A stretch of DNA of 9,575 nt. It comes from an uncultured Clostridia bacterium (GTDB lineage: Bacteria > Bacillota > Clostridia > Christensenellales > Aristaeellaceae). The stretch lies in assembly GCA_945877525.1 (NCBI GenBank), contig CAMDVP010000110.1:1-9575 (forward strand), written 5' to 3'. Numbering within the stretch: the stretch's first letter is position 1; each line of letters starts with the position of its first letter. The notes below the pieces were generated by a model. That model saw nothing but the letters and a program-made list of their open reading frames with translations, searched no databases and was not told where the DNA came from. Both the position numbers and the translations under genes were made by a program. Positions 1-6,172 of the stretch are shown piece by piece.

Positions 1-186
1 GCCATGACTGAAAATCATCGCCTGCCCCTGGTGTTGTTTTACCTGGAGGGCTTCTCCACAGAGGAGGTGGCCCGGGCGCTGGGCATTCCCACAGGTACGG
101 CGAAGTACCGGCTGCACCAGGCCAGAAAGGCGCTCAGACTGGAAATCACCGACGGAAAGGAGGCAGCCGCTCATGAAGGAATCTGA
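1..186 (+). CDS. ECF RNA polymerase sigma factor, C-terminal part (partial)
   Basis: This is the last 61 codons of a gene that begins left of the window; the reading frame is open back to base 1, so the ATG at 4 is probably internal. The visible part is sigma region 4 with its helix-turn-helix: a segment around FYLEGFSTEEVARALGIP, then GTAKYRLHQARKALR, which matches the ECF pattern of GTxKxRLxxARxxLR that recognises the -35 element. ECF sigma factors direct RNA polymerase to a small regulon in response to envelope signals and are usually held inactive by a membrane partner encoded next door. Here the stop codon lies inside the next gene, giving a 14-base overlap, and the Shine-Dalgarno of that gene is within this coding region. 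The two are therefore probably translationally coupled. The family call is firm; the subgroup cannot be told from this fragment. Confidence 0.88.
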   Translation, partial: AMTENHRLPLVLFYLEGFSTEEVARALGIPTGTAKYRLHQARKALRLEITDGKEAAAHEGI

Positions 187-1471
187 ACTGCGGCAGGGGC
201 TGAAAAAGCTGTACCCGGACATCACCCCGGCGGCGCATAACTCGCTGATGCAGGCTGTCCCCGGAAAGGAGCAGACTGTAATGAAACGCAAACTGGGCCT
301 GACCCCTGTGCTGGCTTTGCTGATTCTGATGGCCCTGGCCACCGTAGCCTATGCCGCGGTTTCCTTTAGCGTGCGCGATATGGGCTGGCAGGGCAGGGAG
401 GACTACGAGGAACACATTGTGGAAATCAACCAGCGCTACGAGAACGACTATATGGCCGTGACGGTGAACGACGCGGGCTTTGACGGGCAATCCTTCGCCA
501 TGGCGCTGAGCCTGGAAAACAAACGGGAGGGCGAGTATGTGTTCATCCGCCCCCGCCTGAGCGCGGAATGCAACGGTGTGACCTACGACTGCGATGTGGA
601 ATCCATGCGCAACCTGGATTTCATGAGCGGCTTTGTCTACCCGGATGTGCATCACCCGGAATACAATGATGGCCTGACGGGCTTTGACGGCTCGCTTTTG
701 ACCGAGGACGGCCAGACGCTGCCCTCGGGGGAAATCACCTGGACACTGACGATGAAGGTGTATCACCTGCTCTACGATGTGGAAAAGGACGACACGGTGT
801 TCACAGGCGGGGAAGGCGAGCTGGAGCGCTATGCCGCCGCCTGCCGGGAGGCCTACCGGAACCGCCGGATTCTGGTGCAGGAGGACGGCAACCTGGTCAC
901 CTACCTGGCCATGATTCAGCCCGTGACGGGCATTGACGGGGAGACCTACTGGAGCTTCTGCGATGGTGAGGAGATTGCTGCCACAGGCGTGGGCGAGCTG
1001 GTGGACACCATTGTCTGCCGCTACACCACGAAGTTTGGCGACGAGGCCAGCTTGACGGGACTGATGGGAAGCAGCGTGGCACTGGATGGTTACAGCGTGG
1101 TGCTGGATCGGGTGGATCTGTCCTTCCGCACCATGAACGTGCGCATGCACTATGACTTTGGGCAGCCCGTGAGCCGCGAGGAACTCAGCGAGCGCATGGC
1201 CGGCCTGCCCGTGCGGTGGAACGTCTCCACCGATGGCGGCGCGACGCTGCTGCCGGTGAGCGTGGCCGGGAACGCTTCGGTGCAGACAGAGGACGGCTCC
1301 TGGCGGTACGAATGGTATGGGAGCTATGCCATCCCCGAGGGGCAGGTGGATGCCATCACCTTCATTCCGGCCTATCAGTGGAATGAGACAGAGCAGGCCG
1401 CCCCGGCGCAGGGCGCCTTCGTCATCAATGTGCAGGGGCAGACGGTCAGTCTACTGCCTCAGGACGAGTAA
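173..1471 (+). CDS. Single-pass membrane protein, probable anti-sigma factor/sensor
   Basis: This 432-residue protein starts at the ATG at 173, nine bases after the strong site AAAGGAGG (156-163). It has a short charged cytoplasmic N-terminus (about residues 1-40), one hydrophobic segment (about 43-63, within LTPVLALLILMALATVAYAA) and a large extracytoplasmic part of about 370 residues with no motif I can name. Residues 37-62 resemble a signal peptide but sit 36 residues into the protein, which fits a type II membrane anchor better than export. Proteins of this plan, often labelled DUF4179-like, commonly follow ECF sigma genes in Clostridia and are thought to sequester the sigma factor. That role is inferred here from the overlap with the sigma gene and from topology. 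The cytoplasmic tail is short for a classic zinc-binding anti-sigma domain and contains no Cys or HxxxCxxC motif, so any inhibition must use another mechanism. A terminator follows the stop codon. Confidence 0.72.
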   Translation: MKESELRQGLKKLYPDITPAAHNSLMQAVPGKEQTVMKRKLGLTPVLALLILMALATVAYAAVSFSVRDMGWQGREDYEEHIVEINQRYENDYMAVTVNDAGFDGQSFAMALSLENKREGEYVFIRPRLSAECNGVTYDCDVESMRNLDFMSGFVYPDVHHPEYNDGLTGFDGSLLTEDGQTLPSGEITWTLTMKVYHLLYDVEKDDTVFTGGEGELERYAAACREAYRNRRILVQEDGNLVTYLAMIQPVTGIDGETYWSFCDGEEIAATGVGELVDTIVCRYTTKFGDEASLTGLMGSSVALDGYSVVLDRVDLSFRTMNVRMHYDFGQPVSREELSERMAGLPVRWNVSTDGGATLLPVSVAGNASVQTEDGSWRYEWYGSYAIPEGQVDAITFIPAYQWNETEQAAPAQGAFVINVQGQTVSLLPQDE

Positions 1472-1497
1472 ACGTACTGTATACCAAGGATGAAGCA

Positions 1498-1530
1498 GGC
1501 CCCTCCCGATTGCCGGGAGGGGCTTCGCTG
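1498..1530 (+). terminator. GC-rich hairpin terminator after the sigma/anti-sigma operon
   Basis: CCCCTCCCG (1500-1508) pairs perfectly with CGGGAGGGG (1514-1522) around the five-base loop ATTGC, and G1499-C1523 extends the stem. The downstream sequence (CTTCGCTGTTCATATT) is only moderately T-rich and lacks a clean T-run. Termination is therefore likely but perhaps incomplete. Confidence 0.6.
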
Positions 1531-1654
1531 TTCATATTCCAATGCAGGCATGAGCATCCCAAAACCATTCCGGTACGCCGCATGCCGAAGCAGGAGAAAA
1601 AAGCCGATGCACTGCCGATATGGACGTTTTCTTCTCGTATATCTGCCCTTTTCA

Positions 1655-1663
1655 TGATATAAT
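1655..1663 (+). promoter_or_regulatory. Extended -10 promoter for the sugar isomerase gene
   Basis: TGATATAAT contains a perfect TATAAT (1658-1663) preceded by the TGn extension. No convincing -35 hexamer lies 16-18 bases upstream, which extended -10 promoters can tolerate. Transcription would start near 1670, leaving a leader of about 70 bases before the ATG at 1739. Confidence 0.55.
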
Positions 1664-1738
1664 GCTGTCAGGCGGAAACTTTCCGGGCTGGGAACGGAAG
1701 GAACAATGGAATACCTCGGAGCGTGAGGGGGAGAGAAA

Positions 1739-2596
1739 ATGATGAAAATCGGCACCTGCGTGAAGGGCCAGCGCCTGCTGGAGGACTTGCCTCCCGTGAT
1801 GGACGCGGGCTTTGAGACAATCGAGGTGTATTTTGATGCCGGCCTGCAGGGAACAAACCTGCAGGAGCTGGCGCGCCGGGCGGCTGAACGGATGGCCGGC
1901 CGGATCACGGTCTCCGCCGTAGGGGTTTATGTGAATCCCCTCCAGGATGACGCGCAGCGACATGAAGTGGAGCAGTGCATCGACTGTGCCGGGCTGTTCG
2001 GCGCGCCGGTTGTGTCTACCTTTGCAGGCGCGGTGGATGGCGCGCCGGTTTTCGCGGCGATGGACCGGTTCCGGGAGGTTTTTGGTGAGCTGACCAGGCG
2101 GGCGGAGGAATGCGGCGTGAAGCTGGGGATCGAGAATGCCCATTGCAACGGGTTCTGGTATCGCGCGGTGAAGAATATCGGATTCTGCCCGGGAGCGTGG
2201 GAAATGATGTTTGACGCAGTGTCCAGCGTTGCCCTGGGCCTGACCTGGGAGCCCTCCCATCAGTTGGAGCAGTTCATCGATGTGTATGAGCAGCTGGAGC
2301 GCTGGACGCCACGAATTGTCCATGTCCATGGCAAGGACGCGAAGATTGACACAGCCCATGTCCGGCAGTACGGCGCATGGTTTGGGCAGCACTACTGTGA
2401 TCACCGCTTCCCCGGGCTTGGGGACAGCGACTGGGCACGAATCATGGCGCAGCTCATGCGTGGCGGGTACACGGGGAACATCACCATCGAGGGGTTTCAT
2501 GATCCCGTATACTGCGGAGCACGTGAGAAAGAGGGACAAATCAACGCCCTGCGTTATCTGAAAGAATGCAGAGCGCAGCTGGACAGAAACCAATAA
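1739..2596 (+). CDS. Sugar phosphate isomerase/epimerase, TIM barrel (AP_endonuc_2 family)
   Basis: This 285-residue protein is of normal length for the xylose-isomerase-like TIM-barrel family (PF01261). Likely metal ligands appear at the expected strand ends: E132 in GIENAH, E171 and H174 in WEPSH, H195/H197 in HVHGKD, and E251 in TIEGFHDP. The C-terminal FPGLGDSDW turn is also typical. Enzymes of this family isomerise or epimerise keto and aldose sugars, inositols or related polyols using a divalent metal in the cytoplasm; the substrate cannot be read from the sequence. Two adjacent ATG codons (1739 and 1742) both suit the Shine-Dalgarno AGGGGGAG (1726-1733). The gene stands alone behind its own promoter and converges with the metal-sensor gene 42 bases downstream. 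No sugar transporter or kinase adjoins it to suggest a pathway. Confidence 0.85.
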   Translation: MMKIGTCVKGQRLLEDLPPVMDAGFETIEVYFDAGLQGTNLQELARRAAERMAGRITVSAVGVYVNPLQDDAQRHEVEQCIDCAGLFGAPVVSTFAGAVDGAPVFAAMDRFREVFGELTRRAEECGVKLGIENAHCNGFWYRAVKNIGFCPGAWEMMFDAVSSVALGLTWEPSHQLEQFIDVYEQLERWTPRIVHVHGKDAKIDTAHVRQYGAWFGQHYCDHRFPGLGDSDWARIMAQLMRGGYTGNITIEGFHDPVYCGAREKEGQINALRYLKECRAQLDRNQ

Positions 2597-2638
2597 TGCT
2601 GTGCTACGTTAAAAGATCGCAAGCGTCACGCCCTGGAG

Positions 2639-3001
2639 TCAGTCCTCATGAATATGCTCGGTACCCTGCTCCAGCAGCGTGCGTACATGCTCATCCGCCA
2701 GGGAGTAAAAAATGGTCTTGCCGTCGCGGCGGCTCTTGACCAGATGGGCCTGCTTGAGAATGCGCAGCTGGTGGGATACAGCGGACTGGGTCATGCCCAG
2801 CAGCCTTGCCAGGTCGCATACGCAGACCTCCGCTTCAAACAGCACATACAGAATGCGGATGCGGGTGCTGTCGCCAAAGACCTTGAACAGCTCCGCCAGG
2901 GAGAACAGCGTATCCTCATCCGGCAGAGCAGATTGCACCTGGGCCACCTTATCCTCATGCACGCACAAATAGCCGCATGTTTCCAGTTCCTGCTCAGCCA
3001 A
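2639..3001 (-). CDS. CadC/SmtB-type ArsR family metal-sensing repressor
   Basis: This 120-residue winged-helix protein is the usual length of CadC. The recognition helix lies in LARLLGMTQSAVSHQLRILK (about 64-83), followed by a wing around RRDGKTIFYSL. Two metal-ligand sets are visible. C9 and C13 in the N-terminal arm with C60 and C62 in EVCVCDLA correspond to the thiolate alpha3N site that senses Cd, Pb or Zn in CadC. D103, H105, H116 and E119 have the spacing of the SmtB/CadC alpha5 Zn site. Metal binding in this family releases the protein from DNA. The start is TTG, nine bases after AAGGAGG on the minus strand (plus-strand 3011-3017), and a near-consensus promoter lies just upstream. No metal-exporting P-type ATPase or other obvious target adjoins it, so its regulon is presumably elsewhere or is its own gene. 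A better name than CadC-like is not justified. Confidence 0.9.
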   Translation of the reverse strand: MAEQELETCGYLCVHEDKVAQVQSALPDEDTLFSLAELFKVFGDSTRIRILYVLFEAEVCVCDLARLLGMTQSAVSHQLRILKQAHLVKSRRDGKTIFYSLADEHVRTLLEQGTEHIHED

Positions 3002-3024
3002 TGAAGCTCGCCTCCTTGCCGTCT

Positions 3025-3053
3025 ATTATAGCAACTTCCTGCGCAAAATGCAA
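3025..3053 (-). promoter_or_regulatory. Strong promoter of the ArsR-family gene
   Basis: On the minus strand TTGCAT (3053-3048) is followed after exactly 17 bases by TATAAT (3030-3025), with a TGC extension directly before the -10. Transcription would start near 3018, immediately upstream of the Shine-Dalgarno. The plus-strand inverted repeat TTGC (3016-3019) and GCAA (3031-3034) brackets the -10 and could be part of a repressor site, but the arms are short. The -35 lies in the T-run of the upstream gene's terminator. Confidence 0.75.
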
Positions 3054-3087
3054 AGAAAATCGGAGAGACCCCACAGGGGTCCCTCCG
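3048..3087 (-). terminator. Intrinsic terminator of the peptidoglycan-binding protein gene
   Basis: Bases 3061-3072 pair with 3076-3087 around an ACA loop, with 11 pairs and one A-C mismatch. Read on the minus strand, the hairpin is followed by the T-rich run ATTTTCTTTGCATTTT. This is a good Rho-independent terminator lying 16 bases past the stop codon. It separates this gene from the ArsR-family gene downstream. Confidence 0.8.
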
Positions 3088-3103
3088 GCGAAAAGGAAAG
3101 CGC

Positions 3104-4552
3104 TCAGGTCAGGTCGGTGGGGGTGCTGGGATCCACCGGCGCGGGAGTATCGGTAGGCGCGGGCGTGGCGGTGGGTGCGGGAGTATCAGTGGGCGCGGGG
3201 GTAGGGGTAGCGGTTACGTTGGGTACGGGATCCTCCACATCGTAGAGACGCTTGAGGGTATCCGCGTCGGCTTTGCCTGTGACCTCAAGCCCGGCCACAA
3301 ACTGGAAGCGCTCCACGGCGGCCTTCGTGGCCTTGCCGTACACGCCGTCAATGCCCTTGTCGCCCAGGGTATAGCCCAGGTCGAACAGGAAGGTCTGCAG
3401 CAGGCGGACATCGGCGCCCTTGTCGCCCTCCTTCAGGGGAGCGTAGGGGTCATACTCGGGGGCCTTGCGGCTGTACAGCTTTTCCTGCATGGCGGCGGAG
3501 GCGTAGGTATGCTCGGTGTAGCCGATGGCGCACTGGAACAGATTCACCGCAAACAGCGTATCATCGCCAAACACACCGTCAATGGCGCCTACGGGGTAGC
3601 CAAGGGCGGCCAGTCGCTTCTGCATTTTCCGCACAGCGGAACCCTTGGCGCCCTTTTTGAGGGTGGAGTATTCGCTGTCGGAGGATGTAGAGGAGGAGGG
3701 CTTGGGGGTGGCGGTGGGCTTTACGGTGGGCTTGGGCGTGGCAGTGGGTGCTGCGGTGGGGGCGGCGGTCGGCGCGGGGGTGGCGGTGACCATGGCGGAC
3801 ATCAGCTGATGCTCGGTCACCGTGTCTACCTGATAATGCCCTGCCTCATCCAGGGTGTAGGTGATCAGCTTGCCGTCATAGCACAGGGCACGGGTTGCCT
3901 GGGGATTGGCCAGAGGAACGGTTTCCAGGGACAGGCTGGCCAGATCGATGATCTCCGCGGTCTGCAGCTCGGTCACGATGGTCACCGCGGTGGGGGAGGC
4001 CGTCATGGACACGGGCTTGCTCACCTGGTAGCGGATCACCTGGGGCGCGGGAGCCTCCAGGCCGGTGACGGGCAGGGTGATGCACTTGAGGGCATAGCCG
4101 CCCAGGCCGTTATCCGCCACGAAGTACAGCTGATTGCCCGACATGCATACGGACGCAACGCCGGGAATGCCGGAAAGCTCCGTGCCCTGGTCATTGCGGA
4201 GCACCAGCACGCCCTCCTCCAGGGTGTAGGGAATCTCGCCGGCTACCCGGGCGAAGTCCTCCTCCGTGGGGGCGAGGGATACCAGCGTGGAGTTGGAGCC
4301 GTCCAGCAGCACGGCAAACAGCCGGCCGTCCTTGGACAGGCAGTAAAGCTGGGTGTCGTCAATGCCAACCAGATCGATGATGGGGGTTCCGAGATAGCGG
4401 GTGGGCGAGCCTGTGACGGTGAGGAACAGATAATTATCGCGCCCCAGATAGGCGGTGTGCACGCCGTCGGAAATGATGGGTTCGGCCATGGCGGAAGCGG
4501 CCAGCACAAGCGCCAGCAGTCCGCACAGCACGGAAATATGGATTTTCTTCAT
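3104..4552 (-). CDS. Secreted protein with two PG_binding_1 domains and Pro/Thr-rich segments
   Basis: I chose the ATG at 4552, giving 482 residues, because it follows GGGAGG by nine bases and opens a clean signal peptide (MKKIHISVLC to ASAMA, cleavage after about A23). The reading frame also extends 20 codons further upstream to a TTG, without a signal-like sequence. Residues 24-255 are an unassigned extracellular region rich in short beta-like segments, perhaps propeller-like. Residues 256-292 are an Ala/Pro/Thr/Lys linker. Two peptidoglycan-binding repeats follow: one near 298-345 (KGSAVRKMQKRLAALGY, IDGVFGDDT) and one near 373-438 (KGADVRLLQTFLFDLGY, IDGVYGKAT). Residues 445-482 are a second Pro/Thr-rich tail. 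No catalytic domain or sortase motif is visible, so it probably binds wall rather than cuts it. The N-terminal domain may be a sensor or ligand-binding unit; that is inference. A terminator lies 16 bases past the stop codon. Confidence 0.82.
   Translation of the reverse strand: MKKIHISVLCGLLALVLAASAMAEPIISDGVHTAYLGRDNYLFLTVTGSPTRYLGTPIIDLVGIDDTQLYCLSKDGRLFAVLLDGSNSTLVSLAPTEEDFARVAGEIPYTLEEGVLVLRNDQGTELSGIPGVASVCMSGNQLYFVADNGLGGYALKCITLPVTGLEAPAPQVIRYQVSKPVSMTASPTAVTIVTELQTAEIIDLASLSLETVPLANPQATRALCYDGKLITYTLDEAGHYQVDTVTEHQLMSAMVTATPAPTAAPTAAPTATPKPTVKPTATPKPSSSTSSDSEYSTLKKGAKGSAVRKMQKRLAALGYPVGAIDGVFGDDTLFAVNLFQCAIGYTEHTYASAAMQEKLYSRKAPEYDPYAPLKEGDKGADVRLLQTFLFDLGYTLGDKGIDGVYGKATKAAVERFQFVAGLEVTGKADADTLKRLYDVEDPVPNVTATPTPAPTDTPAPTATPAPTDTPAPVDPSTPTDLT
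3137..3213 (-). repeat. Tandem repeat encoding the Pro/Ala/Thr C-terminal tail
   Basis: Two imperfect copies of a roughly 36-base unit encode the pattern TPAPTDTPAPTA twice at the C-terminus of the wall-binding protein. The plus strand shows it as repeated GCGGGAGTATC and GGGCGCGGG blocks. Such repeats can vary in copy number by slippage. Confidence 0.65.
3697..3795 (-). repeat. Low-complexity repeat encoding the Ala/Pro/Thr/Lys linker
   Basis: A run of degenerate GGTGGCGGTGGGC-like units on the plus strand encodes the linker TATPAPTAAPTAAPTATPKP and onward. It joins the N-terminal region to the first peptidoglycan-binding domain. It is an interdomain spacer, and I see no sign of a separate element. 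Confidence 0.6.
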
Positions 4553-4642
4553 CCTTTTTTGCCTCCCTTGAAGGTGATGGCGGTTTGCATCCGCCTGCTT
4601 ACATTGATTCAACGCACCACCCAGGAAAATCCTTGCATCCTC

Positions 4643-4671
4643 TTGCGGGATTTACAAATTTGTCATATACT
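4643..4671 (+). promoter_or_regulatory. Promoter of the leader peptide/MFS transcription unit
   Basis: TTGCGG (4643-4648) and TATACT (4666-4671) are separated by 17 bases. Transcription would begin near 4678, about 45 bases before the leader peptide start and 185 bases before the pump start. The spacer carries the perfect ten-base palindrome ACAAATTTGT (4654-4663), a plausible repressor half-site pair. No comparable promoter for the divergent minus-strand gene was found in the same gap. Confidence 0.55.
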
Positions 4672-4722
4672 TGTGCCGATGTTTGAAAAAACAACTGATT
4701 GGCGACTCAATAGGAGGATATC

Positions 4723-4761
4723 ATGGTTCTCTGCATTGCCCATGCTCCACGCAAGGCCTGA
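4723..4761 (+). CDS. Putative 12-residue leader peptide upstream of the MFS pump
   Basis: The reading frame encodes MVLCIAHAPRKA and stops at TGA 4759-4761. Its start is preceded by a perfect AGGAGG (4712-4717) with five-base spacing, as good a ribosome binding site as any in the window. It lies between the promoter and the efflux gene. Short leader peptides in this position control macrolide, lincosamide and phenicol resistance genes by drug-dependent ribosome stalling. The peptide contains no exact R-x-R/K arrest motif; an adjacent Arg-Lys near the C-terminus and several Ala residues are the only loose resemblances. The second half of the reading frame forms one arm of a hairpin. Translation is well supported by the ribosome binding site; the regulatory role is inferred. 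Confidence 0.55.
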   Translation: MVLCIAHAPRKA

Positions 4762-4785
4762 GGCGGACGGGGCCTGCCTGGAGCG
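4743..4785 (+). promoter_or_regulatory. Leader hairpin (arm 1 inside the leader peptide)
   Basis: Bases 4743-4758 (TGCTCCACGCAAGGCC) pair with 4771-4785 (GGCCTGCCTGGAGCG). The stem has 14 pairs including one G-U, one C-C mismatch, one bulged A and a 12-base loop containing the leader stop codon. A ribosome translating or stalled on codons 7-12 of the leader would melt it. No T-run follows, so it is not an intrinsic terminator. Confidence 0.5.
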
Positions 4786-4812
4786 AACCTGTATGTGAGT
4801 CCTGTCCCATCC

Positions 4813-4861
4813 GGCTTTGCGCCTGAAGGAAGCATTTTTCCATCAAGAAAGGAGCAAAGCC
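4813..4861 (+). promoter_or_regulatory. Hairpin enclosing the MFS ribosome binding site
   Basis: GGCTTTGC (4813-4820) pairs perfectly with GCAAAGCC (4854-4861), which lies between the Shine-Dalgarno AAGGAG (4849-4854) and the GTG start at 4863. An inner stem, 4824-4831 with 4838-4845, adds seven pairs. The Shine-Dalgarno is thus held in an internal loop with its last base and spacer paired, so initiation should be hindered. CGCAAGGCC (4750-4758) in the leader peptide can also pair with 4813-4821 (nine pairs, one G-U), competing with both hairpins. Confidence 0.5.
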
Positions 4862-4862
4862 T

Positions 4863-6158
4863 GTGAAGAAGAATCATTTTGTATTTCTGCGCGATATGCG
4901 CGGGTTTCTTGTTCTGTCCCTGACCCAGGGATTGTCGGCCCTGGGCAGCGGCATGACGGGGTACGCCCTGATTGTATGGTCATACCAGCAGCAGGGCTCG
5001 GCGCTGACCACGGCGCTATTGACGGTGTGTTCCTATGCGCCCTATGTGCTGATGAGCATTTTTGCCGGGGCGCTGAGCGACCGCTGGAACAAGAAGAGGA
5101 CGCTTCTCGTATGCGATACGCTGGCAGCGCTGTGCACGCTGACGGCATACCTGCTTTTGCGGGCGGGGGCGATGCGGGTGTGGCACCTGTATGTGCTCAA
5201 TGCCCTCAATGGGCTGATGAACACGGTGCAGTCCCCTGCGGCGGACGTTACCGTCACCCTGCTGACCCCGAAGGAGCATTATCAGCAGGCCAGCGCGGTG
5301 CAGTCCTTCCTGAATTCCGTCAACAGCCTGCTGACCCCGGCGCTGGCCACGGCGATTCTGACCCTTGCGGGGCTGGATGCGGTGATTCTCGTGGATCTGT
5401 GCACCTTTGCGGTGGCGTTTGCGGCGCTGTGGCGCATGCGGATTCCGGAAACGCCCGCGAAGGCTGAACAGAACGCTGGTATCCTGCGGCAGGCAGGGGA
5501 GGCGCTGCGCTGGCTGCGGCGGAACAGGGGCATTCTTCATCTGATCTATTTCCTGGCGGCCATCAACCTGACGGCTTCCATGTATCAGGCGGCGCTGCCG
5601 GCCCTGCTCCTGCCCAGAGCGGGGGGCGAAACGGCGCTGGGCGTGGTTAACACGGTGACCGGGGTGAGCATGCTGCTGGGCAGCGCCCTGGCCTCGGCGT
5701 GGCCCAGGCCTCGCAGCCGGGTGCGGATTATCTGCAATACGCTGCTGATTTCCATGGGTACGGAAAATTTGCTGCTGTCCCTGGGCCGCAGCCTGCCTGT
5801 ATGGTGCGCAGGCGCGTGCTTGGGGTGGACGGTGATCCCGCTGATGAACGCCAATCTGCAGGTCATCATGCGGGAAGGCATCCCGGTGGAGATGCAGGGC
5901 CGTGTGTGGGCAGCGCGCAATACCCTGCAGTTTTTCACCATTCCGGTGGGGTATCTGCTCAGCGGCTTCCTGGTGGATGCAGTGATGGAACCGCTGATGG
6001 CCACGCAGATGCCGCAGAGTCTGCTCTGCACCCTGTTTGGCACGGGCAAGGGTTCGGGGGCGGCGCTGCTGTTCCTGATCCTGTGGATAGCGGGGCTGGT
6101 CACCTGCCTGGTGTTCCGAAGGGATCGGGCCATCTGGGCGCTGGAGGGAAATTCATAA
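4863..6158 (+). CDS. MFS efflux transporter, MefA/EntS-like (DHA3 type)
   Basis: This 431-residue protein is the standard length for a 12-helix drug:proton antiporter. The cytoplasmic loop between helices 2 and 3 carries motif A, GALSDRWNKKR (about residues 69-79). The segment TPKEHYQQASAVQS near 135-148 and the following helices AILTLAGLDAVILVDLCTF resemble the Mef and EntS transporters, which export macrolides or siderophores. A long central loop (about 191-225) separates the two six-helix halves. The substrate cannot be read from the sequence; drug or small-metabolite export is inferred from family. The start is GTG at 4863, eight bases after AAGGAG, with the spacer buried in a hairpin. 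The upstream leader peptide fits an antibiotic-inducible pump. The next gene, 94 bases downstream, encodes an exported wall protein with no obvious functional tie. Confidence 0.87.
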   Translation: MKKNHFVFLRDMRGFLVLSLTQGLSALGSGMTGYALIVWSYQQQGSALTTALLTVCSYAPYVLMSIFAGALSDRWNKKRTLLVCDTLAALCTLTAYLLLRAGAMRVWHLYVLNALNGLMNTVQSPAADVTVTLLTPKEHYQQASAVQSFLNSVNSLLTPALATAILTLAGLDAVILVDLCTFAVAFAALWRMRIPETPAKAEQNAGILRQAGEALRWLRRNRGILHLIYFLAAINLTASMYQAALPALLLPRAGGETALGVVNTVTGVSMLLGSALASAWPRPRSRVRIICNTLLISMGTENLLLSLGRSLPVWCAGACLGWTVIPLMNANLQVIMREGIPVEMQGRVWAARNTLQFFTIPVGYLLSGFLVDAVMEPLMATQMPQSLLCTLFGTGKGSGAALLFLILWIAGLVTCLVFRRDRAIWALEGNS

Positions 6159-6172
6159 TTCTGGTTTTTATG

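Noticed and set aside
146..1150. Long open frame (334 codons) on the minus strand opposite the membrane protein gene
   Set aside because: It is rich in His, Gln, Val and Ala with no domain sense, as expected from the complement of GC-rich coding DNA. The plus-strand gene has the ribosome binding site and a membrane segment.
1607..1657. Sixteen-codon reading frame with AGGAG ten bases upstream, before the isomerase
   Set aside because: It lies upstream of the only convincing -10 element (1658-1663), so it would not be on that transcript, and no other promoter was found.
1652..2593. Open frame of 313 codons opposite the sugar isomerase
   Set aside because: The plus frame carries the conserved metal ligands and a Shine-Dalgarno; the minus frame is low in recognisable motifs and starts without a ribosome binding site.
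2597..2638. Terminator between the convergent isomerase and ArsR-family genes
   Set aside because: Only three-pair stems (for example CGCAAGCG) next to a TTTT on the minus strand were found, too weak to annotate.
3137..3213. GC-rich repeats as a possible CRISPR or intergenic repeat
   Set aside because: The repeat is in frame and encodes a Pro/Ala/Thr tail, with no spacers and no regular repeat-spacer structure.
3509..4798. Plus-strand Gly/His-rich frame (429 codons) opposite the PG_binding protein
   Set aside because: Glycine runs come from the complement of the Pro/Thr-rich linker. The minus frame has a signal peptide and two recognised domains.
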